64,000 nucleotides of DNA from Aquanectria penicillioides. Taxonomy: Eukaryota; Ascomycota; Sordariomycetes; Hypocreales; Nectriaceae. The notes under the pieces were generated by a model. That model was not told where the DNA came from and made no database searches. It saw nothing but the letters and a program-made list of their open reading frames with translations. Both the position numbers and the translations under genes were made by a program. The stretch is from positions 2,046,001-2,110,000 of the forward strand of contig PYIU01000008.1 in the NCBI GenBank assembly GCA_003415625.1, given 5' to 3'. This document shows positions 1-14,019 of this stretch, one piece after another (position 1 is the first letter of the stretch; every line of letters begins with the position of its first letter).

Positions 1-124
1 TATATAACTTTTATCTATTTATTTTAAGCTTTATTTCTATAATCTAAAGTATATATTAAAAAATTTATATATATAATACCTTAAGTTTAATATATTTTTT
101 TAGATTTATTAAAAATAAATTTAT
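1..124. other. Unassigned AT-rich edge sequence
   Basis: These first bases precede the 5' end of the first LINE fragment and match nothing else that I can align in the window. They are A/T runs with RIP-like composition. No gene or site is visible. Confidence 0.4.
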
Positions 125-1768
125 TATTTTACCTTTAAACTTATAATTATTTATAGCTATTTTAAACTATTTTTAAAATATTTAAAACTATAATTAATTA
201 ATTCTTTATATTAGGCTACCCCTAAATATAATAATGCATTAAAAGTATAGTGCTAATACTATAGCCCTTTTAATAGTTATTAATTTAGGAAAATATAGTA
301 TTAAAAATAGCTAATATAACTCCCTTTTTACTATTAATTAATATAGTAGTATGCCTAAAATAAATAAAGCAATAAAAGCTAATAAAAGCCTTATAATTAA
401 TAAAGATAAAAAAGCCTATAAAGCTATTATTAAAATTATTCTATTTTACCTTCTTAAAGTAGTTTAAAAGGTATTTTAAATTTATATTAATATATATAAA
501 ATACACTTTTGCCTTTTCTTTAAGATTAATATAATTTTTAAAAAGAGATTTATTTATAAAATTATTATTATTATAATAATTACTATTATTATAGTAATAA
601 TAATTACTTTAATTAATTTAAATTTCTTTTTTTTAGTTAATATAATAGTTTTATATATTAATTCTTTTATATAGCTTTATATTTATAAATATTAAAATTA
701 ATAAATATATAATATATAGTTATATTAAATATAAAATTATTATTTATATTAAAAATACCCTTAAGAATATTAAAAACTATATTTTAATAAAAATTATATA
801 AATAATAAATTAAGCTTATAGTAATTTCTATATAATTATAATATATTGCCTTTTTAATAAATATATAGTTTTTATTTTTTTTACTTTAAAATAGGCTAAA
901 GCTTTTTATAAAAAAAAAAAATTAATTATTATATTTAAAAATAATACTTTTTTAGCTTTTTTAATTTTTATTATTTTAATAAAAGAAATTTAAATTAAAT
1001 CTATTTTTAATAATATAAATAAATTTATTAAAACTATTAATAATATTAATACTTTAAGAGTTAATAAAATAAAGCTTACTTAAGCCTAAAATAATATTAT
1101 AATAAAAATATATTTAATTCTTTATATTTTATTAATTAAAGAAATTAATAGTTTATATAATAATAGGCTATTTTTTAATATTAAATTTTATAATTATAAA
1201 CCCTTTAATAAAGGATTAAAATCTATTTAATGCTTTTAATACTATAAATATAGCTATATTATAAAAAACTATTAATTTACTTTAATTTATAGCTAATGCA
1301 ATAGCTTAATATATAATAATTGCTTTATTAAAAAAGAGAAATTCTTTATTACTATACTTTATACTATAAAGACTATTTAGCTTAAAGCTATATTTATTTT
1401 ATAGTAAAAAAGCTTTAAATCTATATAAAAAAAGAATACTATAAATAATTAATAAAATATAAAGAATGCACTTTAATATAGTAAAATATCTTTTATATAT
1501 AATAAAATAGCTTTTTTAAAAACTCTTTTTTTATAGCTTTTTTTTTATTAAAAAAGTTAGCTAACTTTTAGGCTTTATAAATAAATAATACTATATTTTA
1601 TTTAATGCTTTTTCTTTTTTTAGTGCTTATACTTTATTGCTATTATCTATTAAATTAACCCTTTTATTTATATTTAATTAATATAGATTCTATTTTAAAA
1701 TATATATTATTACCTTAAATTAATTTACTAAATGCTATATATTTATAATAAATATAATATAATTATAT
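125..1768 (+). mobile_element. Tad1-type LINE fragment A (5' third only)
   Basis: The sequence aligns base by base with the first 1.65 kb of the full LINE copy at 16,422-23,037. It starts at the same 5' end (ACCTTTAAAC for ACCCTTAAAC) and covers the 5' UTR and nearly all of ORF1, including the zinc-knuckle region near 1,230-1,320. It stops at about 1,768, where the 5' end of a second copy in the same orientation begins. LINE copies are usually truncated at the 5' end, so a copy that keeps its 5' end and loses its 3' end points to later deletion or rearrangement. It is heavily RIPed and cannot code. Confidence 0.8.
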
Positions 1769-1772
1769 TAAA

Positions 1773-4700
1773 TAACTTTACCCTTAAACTTATAACTGCT
1801 TGCAGCTATTCTAAACTACCTTTAAAATATTTAAAACTATAATTAATTAATTCTTTATATTAAGCTACCTTTAGATATAATAATGCATTAAAAGCATAGC
1901 ACTAATACTATAGCCCTTTTAATAGTTATTAATTTAAAAAAATATAGCATTAAAAATAGCTAATATAACTCTCTTTTTACTATTAGTTAATATAGCAATA
2001 TATCTAAAATAAATAAAGTAATAAAAGCTAATAAAAGCCTTATAATTAATAAAAATAAAGAAGCCTATAAAGCTATTATTAAAATTGTTTTATTTTACTT
2101 TTTTAAAGCAATTTAAAAGGTATTTTAAATCTATATTAATATATATAAAATATACTTTTGCTTTTTCTTTAAAATTAATATAATCCTTAAAAAAAGACTT
2201 ATTAATAAAATTATTATTGCTATAATAATTACTATTATTATAGTAATAATAGCTATTTTAATTAATTTAAGCTTTTTTTCTTTTTAATTAATATAATAAT
2301 TTTATATATTAATTCTTTTATATAGTTTTATATTTATAAATACTAAAATTAATAAATATATAATATATAGCTATATTAAGTATAAAATTACTATTTATAT
2401 TAAAAATACTTTTAAGGATATTAAAAACTATACTTTAATAAAAACTATATAAATAGTAAATTAAGTTTATAGTAACTTTTATATAATTATAATATATTGC
2501 CTTTTTAATAAAAATATAGTTTTTATTTTTTTTACCTTAAAATAAACTAAAGCCTTTTATAAAAAAGAATAAATAGCTATTATATTTAAAAATAATACCC
2601 TTTTAGCTTTTTTAATCTTTACTATTTTAATAAAAAGAATTTAAATTAAATTTATTTTTAATAATATAAATAAATTTATTAAAACTATTAATAATATTAA
2701 TACCTTAAGAGTTAATAAAATAAAGCCTATTTAGGCCTAAAATAGTACTATAATAAAAATAAACTTAATCCTTTATATTTTATTAATTAAAGAAGCTAAT
2801 AGCTTATATAATAATAGACTATTTTTTAATATTAAACTCTATAATTATAAACCTTTTAATAAAGAACTAAAACCTATTTAATACTTTTAATATTATAAAT
2901 ATAGCTATATTATAAAAAACTACTAATTTACTTTAATCTATAGCTAATATAGTAGCTTAATATATAATAATTGCCTTATTAAAAAGAAAGAAATTCTTTA
3001 TTGCTATACTTTATACTATAAAGATTATTTAGCCTAAAGCTATATTTATTTTATAGTAAAAAAGCATTAAATCTATATAAAAGAAAAATATTATAGATAA
3101 TTAATAAAATATAAAGAATACACTTTAATATAATAAAATATCCCTTATATATAATAGAATAGCTTCTTTAAAAACTCTTTCTTTATAGCTTCTTTCTTTA
3201 TTAAAAGAGTTAGCTAACCCTTAAGCTTTATAAATAAATAATACTATACTTTATTTAATGCTTTTTCTTTCTTTAGTACCTATACTTTATTATTATTATT
3301 TATTAAATTAACTCTTTTATTTATATTTAATTAATATAGGTTTTATTTTAAAATATATACTATTACCTTAAGTTAATCTATTAAATACTATATGCCTATA
3401 ATAAATATAATATAATTATACTTTTAAAATTAACTAAAAACTAAAGGATTAATGCTTTAGTAAACTTTAAAAGATTAAACTATACTATAATTTATTACTT
3501 AAGCTATATAGCTTTTTATATATATAAATAATATAGATTAAAAACCTAAATCTATTAAGCTAAAAAAGATTAAGCTAATATTAATTTTAATTATTACTAT
3601 ATAAAAATAATTATAGTATATAACCCTTTAAAAAGTAAAGGAAACTTAAGAGTAATATATACTTTAATTAGCCTTATTTTAGCCCTTTAAATAATTATAA
3701 TTAAAAACTTTAATTTATATTATTTAATTTAAAACTATTATAGTAAAACTACTTTATATAGCCTAATCTTTTTAATAGAAATATAATAGCTAAATATAGC
3801 CTTAATAATCCCTTATAAAATAGTAATTTAAAAAGTAAGTAATACTAAAAATAGTACCTTTAATTTAATTTAGGCCTTAAAGAATAGCTATACTATTTAT
3901 TTAGGCCTTAATTATAATTTAAATAGCTTTAATTATATTTTATAGTAAATATATATTAGGCCCTTTATAAATATATTGCCTTTTTTTTTATTAAACCTTT
4001 AGTCTATAATATTTAATTAATATATAATAAACCTTAAAAAAGCTAAACTTAAAGTATAAATTACTTTTTATTAAACTTTTAATAAAATAATCTTTATATA
4101 ATAGTTAAAATAGATAATTAAATAGCTAACTTAAGGACTATATTAAATTGCTTAATATACTACTTTAATATAAAGGCAATTTAGGCCTAATTATAATAAT
4201 TAATAGAACTAGCTTATTATAAAGGCTATTTATTAACTTAAATAAATATAAAAATATATATAATATAATAGTATAATAGTTAATTAGCTAAAACTATAAA
4301 AAGCAAGTAATAAATAAAAAGCTTATATAGCTAAAATTAGGCAAATGGCTTAATATAATACTTTATTTAAAGCTAAAATAAAGAAAGATATAAATAGCTA
4401 AAAGAAACTTTAGAACTTAAAGAAATAAATATAACTTTAAAGTAGTATTGCTTTAGCCTTATTATAGCTTTTTCTCTTTAATTGCCTTAAGTAAAATTCT
4501 TTAGCTATAAGCTATATTAAAAAGGCAATTATATTAATAAAATGCTTCTTTTTTAAACTTTAAGTAAATAATTAAAATATTAAATCTATTATAATAGACT
4601 TTATAATATAATCTATAGATATAAACTAAATGCTATAAAATACTAAAGATTTAATATAAAACTATATTAAACTTTATAAATTAGTATACTTACTCTTTAA

Positions 4701-6081
4701 AATTTAATTATAAAAAGCTTTTAATAGTAATAAATTCTTTATTAGCTTCCTTAAAGTATATAGTAAGCCCTTTTTAAAAGCCTTTATTACTATTATTAAT
4801 ATAAATATTATATTTAAGCACTTTTTATATTACTTTTATTATATAATTACTATTATTATTTTTAAATTAAATAAAATAATAGCTTAAAAATATATAGCAT
4901 TTAAATAAAAATCTATCTTTCTTTTTAATATTATTAATAAAGTAATAAAGTTAATAATAGCTTAATAAATAATAATAATAGCTAAAAACTTAAATATACT
5001 TTTTAATAGTTAAATAGAAAATAGGCCTTAAAGGTCTATTAAGCTTGCCTTTATAGTTATAGTAAAAGTAATATATATAGTATAGGCCTATAGTAAAATA
5101 GTATTATTCCTTTAATTAAACTTTATTATAGCCTTTAATTTAATTAACTATAAAAGGCTTATTAATACCTTTTATAATTAAGGCTATTTATAATAGTTAT
5201 TAATTTAGCTTTTTAGCTATTTATTTAAGTATTTAATATACTTTTAGTTTAATAGTAAGTTCTTTAAACCCTATAGCATTAAAGCTAAAGTTCTATAGAG
5301 ATTATTACTTTTCTTTATTCTTTTTATTCTATTTATATTAAGGCTTTATATAGTATTTAATAAAATCCCTAAAATTATAATAATTAAATTTACTAATAAT
5401 ATAAATATATTTATATTTAAAAAAGATATAATAAAAACTTAAGCTTAATTTAAAACTATATAAATAATATATATATTTTAGGCCTTTATTAATAATATAA
5501 CCTTTAAATCTATTAAGGCCTAGCTTTTTTATTTTTTTTTATTAATACTAAAGGCATTAAGTTTAATTAATTTTTATTTATAATATAATTTAACTATAAG
5601 AACTATACTATTTTCTTAAATTATAGCTATATAAAAAACTGCTTTAAGGCCTATATATCTTTAAGCTTAAAGGAAAACTTAAGCATTAAAGGCAGACCCT
5701 TACTGCCCTTATAGTAAGTATATAAAAAGTAAACCTTAAGGCTGCCTATATAATATATATATATATATTAAATCTATAATTGCTTATAGCATTAATATAT
5801 ATTATTCCTTAATAAAAAGAAATAATAATTTAAAAGGAATTACTAAAGCTTTATTAATTAAATAGACTTAAGCCCTTTATATTATTAAGGGAGGCTATAA
5901 AGCTATTTTAATTAAATTATTAAAAAGTAAGCTTAAAATCCCTTTATTAAATATATACTTTAATAAATAATTTATTTAATTTTAAGGCTAGCTTTAAACT
6001 TAAGGCATTAAAAGATTTATTCTCTTTATAATTATATTAATAATATATTAAATCTATTATTACTATTATAATAGCTTTTAG
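1773..6081 (+). mobile_element. Tad1-type LINE copy B, 5' two thirds
   Basis: It begins with the LINE 5' end (TAACTTTACCCTTAAAC) and runs in step with the copy at 16.4 kb through ORF1, the endonuclease, the reverse transcriptase and the thumb region, stopping at about 6,075-6,081. There the tail of an oppositely oriented LINE (6,082-12,692) begins. Sequence from the 3' end of the same orientation reappears at 12,693-13,390, so B appears to have been interrupted. About 1.7 kb that would link the two parts (the equivalent of 20,726-22,435) is missing. All reading frames are broken by RIP-type TAA and TAG codons. Confidence 0.8.
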
Positions 6082-6311
6082 TATTTATTTATTAATACTC
6101 TATAGATCTATAAGGTAAATAGTGCTTTTATACTATATAAATAAAGGAAAAAACTATATTAATAGAATAAAAACCTTTATTTAATATAATATTAGACCTA
6201 ATATAAGTCCCCTATAGAGGAGTGTTAGATTAAAAGTTAGTTTAGTGCTATTACTAAAATATTTTATTTATTTAATTATAGGGTTAATAAGTAAGGTAAA
6301 AGTAAGGCCTA

Positions 6312-6347
6312 CAATAGGCCTAAATTGCCTATACTATAGGCCTATTG
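6312..6347. repeat. Stem-loop in the LINE 3' region
   Basis: CAATAGGCCTA at 6,312-6,322 is the exact reverse complement of TAGGCCTATTG at 6,337-6,347, giving an 11-bp stem with a 14-base loop. The same structure occurs at the same place in the other full copies (22,770-22,805 in the copy at 16.4 kb, with arms TAATAGGCCTA and TAGGCCTATTA). It lies several hundred bases from the 3' tail, which would suit a structure recognised by the element's reverse transcriptase. That role is inference. Confidence 0.6.
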
Positions 6348-6619
6348 CAGGGAGTAGGGCACTATTTTAGTGCTATTAGCTAGTAGCTGGCTGGCTGCTA
6401 GCTATTTAAGTGCTATTATTATTATTTTTTAATCTTTATAGATATACTTAATTCCTTTTCTTTTCTTCTTTCTTTATATGCCTCTATAAAAGCTTTCTAT
6501 TGCCTTTAAGTATATACTTTATTAATGCATTATTTATATAGAATACCTAACTTATATAAGTATTAATTGCTATTTTTATTGCTATTTTATGCTAATTATA
6601 TATAGCTAAAAATAATAAC

Positions 6620-6621
<2 letters not shown>

Positions 6622-6682
<61 letters not shown>
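6622..6682. repeat. (TAA)n microsatellite of the LINE 3' region
   Basis: About 20 nearly perfect TAA/ATA units. The same tract sits at the same place in the other copies (12,699-12,850, 13,938-14,018, 22,436-22,496, 32,026-32,093), so it belongs to the element and varies in length by slippage. Confidence 0.9.
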
Positions 6683-6683
<1 letters not shown>

Positions 6684-7089
6684 TATATTTAATATAGCTA
6701 TAAATAGTATTTTTATTAATATTAGTAAATACTAAAATGCTAAGCTAATTGCACTAAAGTAAAGGGTGCTATATTAACCTTAAGGGCAGTATAGGATCTG
6801 CTCTATTCTATATGCATTATATAAATAGCAAAAGATAGAAAGAATAGTTTATATTAAAATTAAACTAATATATAGTTTTTATTTTTTATAATTATAAGAA
6901 ATTAACTATTAATAAATATTAAGGCTAATAGCTATATAGCTTATACCTATATATATAAGCTATATAAGCTATTGCTATATTTAATAGAGGCTAATACCTA
7001 TATATTAATAGTAGCTTTATAGAAAGAAATAGCTATAATAAATATAGCTTAGTTTAGTTTTACTATAAATATAATGCTAATATAGATTA

Positions 7090-7700
7090 TAAAAGGAAGA
7101 GCTTTAGCAATTAGGGGCTAAGGCCATTTAGGCTAAAAGGAAAGTAATTTAAGTGCACTTTTAAGCTATATTTATAGTTTTAACTATAAGTTTTAGTATT
7201 AATTAGCTCTATAAGCTAATTAATAAAGTTAACTATATAGCTATAGCTTTTAAAAGCTTAATAACTATATTGCCTTTTTTAATTAAAAGGACTAAAGCTA
7301 CTTAAAGATAGACAGTACCTAAAAGTAATAGTAGTAATAAGTAATATTAATTTTAGTATAGGTTTATATTAGCTAATATTAATAGTAAAGATTAAAATTT
7401 AATATAACTCTTTAAGCAATAGCTTAAGCTTAAGTAAAGCTAAAAGGGGATTAAAGTAAAAAGGGCTTAAGGATAAAGGGAATAAAAAGGAAAATAGTAA
7501 AAAGAAAAATAAAAAGGAGAATAGTAAAAAGAATAAAATAGATCTTATATCTCTTAAGGAGAATATAAACTTAAAGTAAATAGTATTGCTAAAGTAAATA
7601 GATATAGATTAAGTATAGCAATAAATAAAGGTAAGGTTTAAATAGAGCTAAAGTAAAGATCTAGCTATTAAAAGGGATAGGCTTTAGTATATTATTTATA
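7090..7700 (+). pseudogene. Candidate antisense reading frame in LINE 3' region
   Basis: On the strand opposite to LINE ORF1 and ORF2, this stretch reads as one frame interrupted only by TAA and TAG. It includes a Lys/Asn/Glu-rich run at 7,463-7,537 with NKKENSKK-like repeats. The run is 25 codons here, 25 codons in the copies at 21.6 and 32.9 kb, and 17 codons at 14,825-14,875. The length difference of 24 bases keeps the frame, as expected if the frame was once translated. Equivalent stretches are about 14,460-15,050 (plus), 21,395-22,020 (minus) and 32,505-33,110 (plus). I recognise no family. It could instead be a purine-rich non-coding 3' UTR. A second overlapping frame (near 7,123-7,260) also reads fairly well, so the exact frame is uncertain. 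Confidence 0.3.
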
Positions 7701-7824
7701 TAATAGATTGATTTTTTTTCTTTTTTTAAAAGGGGTTTTTTTAGGTATATTAATTTCCCTTTTAATAAAGGGGTTAAAGTACTTAAATAAAAGAGTTATT
7801 AAAAGGTAGGGGCAATATAAAAGT

Positions 7825-10800
7825 AAATATATTTTAAATTAAATATAGCTTAATAGCTAGCTTATAATATTATATAATATATAAATAGATTAGCTATTTA
7901 ATAAAGCAATATATAGTTTAGGCTTTAAATAAATATTGCTTAAACTTAAAAAAATTATAGAGTAGATTAAATAAAGTTTTCTTTTAGCTTAAATAAAGCA
8001 GGCAATATAATATAATATAGCTAATTATTTTAATAGTATCTTTATACTAGTATTAAGGCATATTTATCTTAAGGACCTTTTTTTAAAAAAAGAAACCCTA
8101 AAGTTTAATGCATTCTATTTGCATTTAGGTAAATAAAGAGCTTTTATATTTTTTAAATCCTTTATATAAGCAAATAGTCTTTTTCTTTATATAAAATAAA
8201 AAGATTTTAGCTGCCTTTATTTTATTATTAATGCACTATTTATAAAACTTATATTTAGCTTATTTCTATTAATACCTTTAGTTAGCTAATACTTAATTCT
8301 TAATTAACTTTTAGTTTTCTTTATATTTTCTATTAAAAAGCTAATTAATAAGCTACTCTTTATATTTCTATATTAATTTATATTAAAGGCCATTATAGTA
8401 ATAATAATAGATTTAATATATTATTAATATAATTGCAAAAAGAATAAATCTTTTAATGCCTTAAGTTTAAAGCTAACCTTAAAACTAAATAAATTATTTA
8501 TTAAAGTATATATTTAATAAAGGGATTTTAAGCTTACTTTTTAATAGTTTAATTAAAATAGCTTTATAGCCTCTTTTAATAGTATAAAAGGCTTAAGTTT
8601 ATTTAATTAATAGGGCTTTAGTAATCCCTTTTAGATTACTGCCCCTTTTTATTAGGGAATAGTATATATTAGCACTATAGGCAATTATAAATTTAATTAT
8701 ATATATATATATTATATAGGCAGCCTTAAGGTTTACTCTCTATATACTTACTATAAGGGCAGTAAAGGCCTACCTTTAGTACTTAAGTTTTCCTTTAAGC
8801 TTAAAGATATATAGGCCTTAAAGCAGTTTTTTATATAGCTATAATTTAAAAAAATAATATAATTTCTATAATTAAATTATATTATAGATAAAAGTTAATT
8901 AAACTTAATGCCTTTAATATTAGCAAAAGAAATAAAGGAGCTAAGCCTTAATAGGTTTAAAGGTTATACTATTAATAAAGGCCTAAAATATATATACTAT
9001 TTATATAGTTTTAAGTTAGGCTTAAGTCTTTACTATATCTTTTTTAAATATAAGTATATTTATATTATTAGTAAATTTAATTACTATAATTTTAAGGACT
9101 TTATTAAGTGCTATATAAAGCCTTAATATAAATAAAATAAAAAGAATAAAAAAAAGTAGCAATCTTTATAGGACCCTAACTTTAATGCTATAAGGTTTAA
9201 AGGACTTACTATTAAACTAAAGGTATATTAAATACTTAAATAAATAGCTAAAAAGCTAAACTAATAACTATTATAAATAGCCTTAATTATAGAGAGTAGC
9301 AATAAGCCTTTTATAATTAACTAAATTAAAGGCTATAGTAAAGTTTAATTAAAAAAGCAATACTATTTTACTATAAGCCTATATTGTATATATTGCTTTT
9401 ATTATAACTATAAGGGCAAGCTTAATAGACCTTTAAGGCCTATTCTCTATTTAACTATTAAAAAGTATATTTAAGTTTTTAGCTATTACTATTATTTATT
9501 AAACTATTATTAATTTTATTACTTTACTAATAATATTAAAAAAGGAAATAGATCTCTATTTAAATGCTATATATTTTTAGGCTATTATTTTATTTAATTT
9601 AAAAATAATAATAATAGTTATATAGTAAAAGCAATACAAAAAGTACCTAAATGCAATACTTATATTAATAATAGTAATAAAGGCTTTTAAAAAGGGCTTA
9701 TTATATGCTTTAAGGAAGCTAATAGAAAATCTATTGCTATTAGAAGCTTTCTATAATTAGATTTTAAAGAGTAAGTATACTAATTTATAAAGTTTAATGC
9801 AGTTCTATATTAAGTCCTTAGCATTTTATAGTATTTAATTTATACCTATAGATTATATTATAAAGTCTATTATAATAGGTTTAATATTTTAATTATCTGC
9901 CTAAAGTTTAAAAAAAAAGCATTTTATTAATATAGTTGCCTTTTTAATATAGCTTATAGCTAGAAAATCTTGCCTAAAGCAATTAAAAGGAAGGAGCTAT
10001 AGTAAGGCTAAAGCAATACTACTTTAGAGTTATACCTATCTTTTTAAGTTCTAAAGTTTCTTTTAGCTGCCTATACCTTTCTTTATTTTAGCTTTAAATA
10101 AAGTATTATATTAAGCTATTTGCCTAGCTTTAGCTATATAAGCCTTTTGCTTATTGCTTACTTCTTATAGTTTTAGTTAATTAGCTATTATACTATTATA
10201 TTATATATATCTTTATGTTTATTTAAATTAATAGATAGCCTTTATAATAGACTAATTCTATTAATTATTATAATTAGGCCTAAATTGCCTTTATATTAAA
10301 GTAATATATTAAGCAATTTAATATAGTCCTTAAGTTAGCTATTTAATTGCCTATTTTAATTATTATATAAAGATTATTTTACTAAAAGTTTAATAAAAAA
10401 GTAATTTATACTTTAAGTTTAGCCTTTTTAAGGTTTATTATATATTAATTAAATGCTATAGGCTAAAGGTTTAATAAAAGGGAAGGCAGTATATCTATAA
10501 AGGGCTTAATATATATTTACTATAAAATATAATTAAAGCCATTTAAGTTATAATTAAGGCCTAAATAGATAGTATAGCTATTTTTTAAGGCCTAAACTAA
10601 ATTAAAGGTACTATTTTTAGTATTATTTGCTTTTTAAATTACTATTTTATAAAGAATTATTAGGGCTATATTTAGCTATTATATCTCTATTAAAAAGATT
10701 AAGCTATATAAAGTAGTTTTACTATAATAGTTTTAAATTAAATAGTATAGATTAAAGTCTTTAACTATTATTATTTAAGGGGCTAAAATAAAGCTAGCTA

Positions 10801-11055
10801 AAGTGCATATTGCTTTTAAGTTTCTCTTACCTTCTAAAGGATTATATACTATAATTATTTTTATATAGTAATAATTAAAATTAATATTAATTTAGTTTTC
10901 TTTAGTCTAATAGATTTAAATTTCTAATCTATATTATTTATATATATAAAAAGCTATATAGCTTAAGTAATAAATTATAATATAGTTTAATTTTTTAAAG
11001 TTTATTAAAGCATTAATCCTTTAGTTTTTAGCTAATTCTAAAAGTGCAATTATAT
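7825..11055 (-). pseudogene. LINE ORF2 (endonuclease/reverse transcriptase), RIP-degraded, copy 2
   Basis: This is the minus-strand counterpart of ORF2 in the copy at 18,060-21,290. The endonuclease block that de-RIPs to DFNLHHPIW lies near 10,735-10,765. The reverse-transcriptase active site is at 9,064-9,072, where the three codons of the A-D-D motif now read T-N-N (ACT AAT AAT on the minus strand). The protein would nick target DNA and copy the element's RNA at the nick (target-primed reverse transcription). Many CAA, CAG and TGG codons are now stops. A 72-codon open frame on the plus strand at 8,908-9,126 lies opposite the RT and is a by-product of RIP rather than a gene. Confidence 0.75.
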
Positions 11056-11065
11056 TATATTTATT

Positions 11066-12495
11066 ATAGGCATATAGCATTTAATAAATTAATCTAAAAT
11101 AGCAATATATATTTTAAAATAGAATTTATATTAATTAAATATAAATAAAAGGGTTAATTTAATAGATAGTAGCAATAGGGTATAGGCACTAAAGGAAGGG
11201 GAAGTACTAAATAAAGTACAGTATTATTTATTTATAAAGCTTAAGGGTTAGCTAACTCTTTTAATAGGGAAGAAAGCTATAAAGGAAGGGTTCCTAAAGA
11301 AGCTATTCTATTATATATAGAGAATATTTTACTATATTAAAGTGCATTCTTTATATTTTATTAATTATCTATAATATCCTTCTTTTATATAGATTTAATG
11401 CTTTTTTACTATAAAATAGATATAGCTTTAGGCTAAATAATCTTTATAGTATAAAGTATAGCAATAAGGGATTTCTCCCTTTTTAATAAAGCAATTATTA
11501 TATATTAAGCTATTATATTAGCTATAGATTAAAGTAGATTAGCAGTTTCTTATAATATAGCTATACTTATAGCATTAAAAGCATTAAGTAAGTTTTAATC
11601 CTTTATTAAAGGGTTTATAATTATAAAGTTTAATATTAAAAAGTAATCTATTATTATATAAGCTATTAGCTTTTTTAATTAATAAAATATAAAGAATTAA
11701 ATTTATTTTTATTATAGTGCTATTTTAGGCTTAAGTAGGCTTTACTTTATTAACTCTTAAGGTATTAGCATTATTAATAGTTTTAATAAATTTATTTATA
11801 TTATTAAAAATAGATTTAATTTAAATTCCCTTTATTAAAATAATAAAGGTTAAAGGAGTTAAAAGAGCATTATTCCTAAATGTAATAGCTATTTATTCTT
11901 TTTTATAAAAGGCTTTAGCTTATTTTAAAGTAAAAAAGGTAAGGACTATATTCCTATTAAAGAGATAATATATTGCAACTATATAGAAATTGCTATAGGC
12001 TTAATTTACTGCTTATATAGTTTCTATTAAAGTATAGTTTTTAATATCCTTAAGGGTATCTTTAGTATAAATAGTAACTTTATACTTAATGCAGCTATAT
12101 ATTATATATTTATTAATTCTAGTATTTATAGGTATAAGGCTATATAAAAGGACTAATATATAAAACTATTATATTAGCTAAAAAGAAAAAAGGCTTAAAT
12201 TAGCTAAAGCGGCTATTATTACTATAATAATAGCAATTATTATAGCAATAGTAATTTTATTAATAAGTCTTTCTTTAGGGATTATATTAGTCTTAAAGGA
12301 GGGGCAAAAGCACATTTTGCATATATTAGTATAGATTTAAAATACCTTTTAAATTGCTTTAAGAAGGTAAGATAAAATAATCTTAATAATAGCTTTATAG
12401 GCTTCTTTATCTTTATTAATTATAAGGCTTTTCTTAGCTTTTATTACTTTATTTATTTTAGGTATATTGCTATATTAGCTAGCAATAAAAAGGGG
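11066..12495 (-). pseudogene. LINE ORF1 (gag-like, zinc knuckle), RIP-degraded, copy 2
   Basis: This is the equivalent of ORF1 at 16,621-18,050. The first zinc knuckle, C-x2-C-x4-H-x4-C, is at 11,542-11,583. Here all three cysteine codons are still TGC, while His is RIPed to Tyr (TAT). ORF1 proteins of this type bind the element's RNA in a ribonucleoprotein particle. The rest of the frame has numerous TAA and TAG codons. It lies upstream of ORF2 in the element's sense direction. Confidence 0.7.
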
Positions 12496-12692
12496 ATTAT
12501 ATTAGCTATTTTTAATATTATATCTTTTTAAATTAATAATTATTAAAAGGGCTATAGTATTAGCGCTATACTCTTAATGCACTATTATATTTAGGGGTAG
12601 CCTAGCATAAAGAATTAATTAATTATAGTTTTAAATATTTTAAAGGTAGTTTAAAATAGCTATAAGCAATTATAAGTTTAAGGGTAGAGTTA

Positions 12693-13390
<698 letters not shown>

Positions 13391-13399
13391 AATAAATTC

Positions 13400-13932
13400 T
13401 TTTTTTTTTAATACTTTATAGATCTATAAAGTAAATAATGCTTTTATACTATATAAATAAAGAAAAAAACTATATTAATAAAGTAAAAACCTTTATTTAA
13501 TATAATATTAGGCCTATTATAGGTCCTTTATAAAAGGGCATTAAATTAAAAGTTAATTTAATACTATTACTAAAATATTTTATTTACTTAATTATAAAGT
13601 TAATAAATAAAGTAAAAGTAAGGCCTATAATAAGCTTAAATTATTTATACTATAGGCCTATTATAAAAAGTAAGGCATTAATTTAATACTAGCTAATAGC
13701 TAGCTAGCTATTAACTATTTAAATATAATTATTATTATTTTTTAATCTTTATAGATATATTTAATTCCTTTTTCTTTCTTTCTTTTTTATATATTTTTAT
13801 AAAAGCTTTTTATTGCCTTTAAGTATATACTTTATTAATATATTATTTATATAAAATACTTAATTTATATAAATATTAATTACTATTTCTATTGCTATTT
13901 TATATTAATTATATATAGCTAAAAATAATAAC

Positions 13933-14019
<87 letters not shown>

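Larger units (their letters stand above)
6082..12692 (-). mobile_element. Full-length Tad1-type LINE, copy 2
   Basis: This is a complete element of about 6.61 kb on the minus strand, so its 3' tail (TATTTATTTATTAATAC on the plus strand) is on the left and its 5' end on the right. Length and order match the copies at 16.4 and 31.5 kb: 5' UTR, ORF1, ORF2, a long 3' region with stem-loops and a (TAA)n tract, then an (AATA)n tail. It lies inside copy B. No clean target duplication is visible; both flanks contain related ATTATTACTATTA-like sequence, which may hide one. It keeps more TGC codons than the other copies in the ORF1 zinc knuckle. Confidence 0.85.

Noticed and set aside
8908..9126. Open 72-codon frame on the plus strand, with near-identical frames at 19,989-20,207 (minus) and 34,320-34,538 (plus)
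   Set aside because: All three lie exactly opposite the LINE reverse-transcriptase active site. RIP puts stops in the sense strand, while the antisense strand gets Leu codons and stays open. Conservation follows from the element, so this is a shadow.
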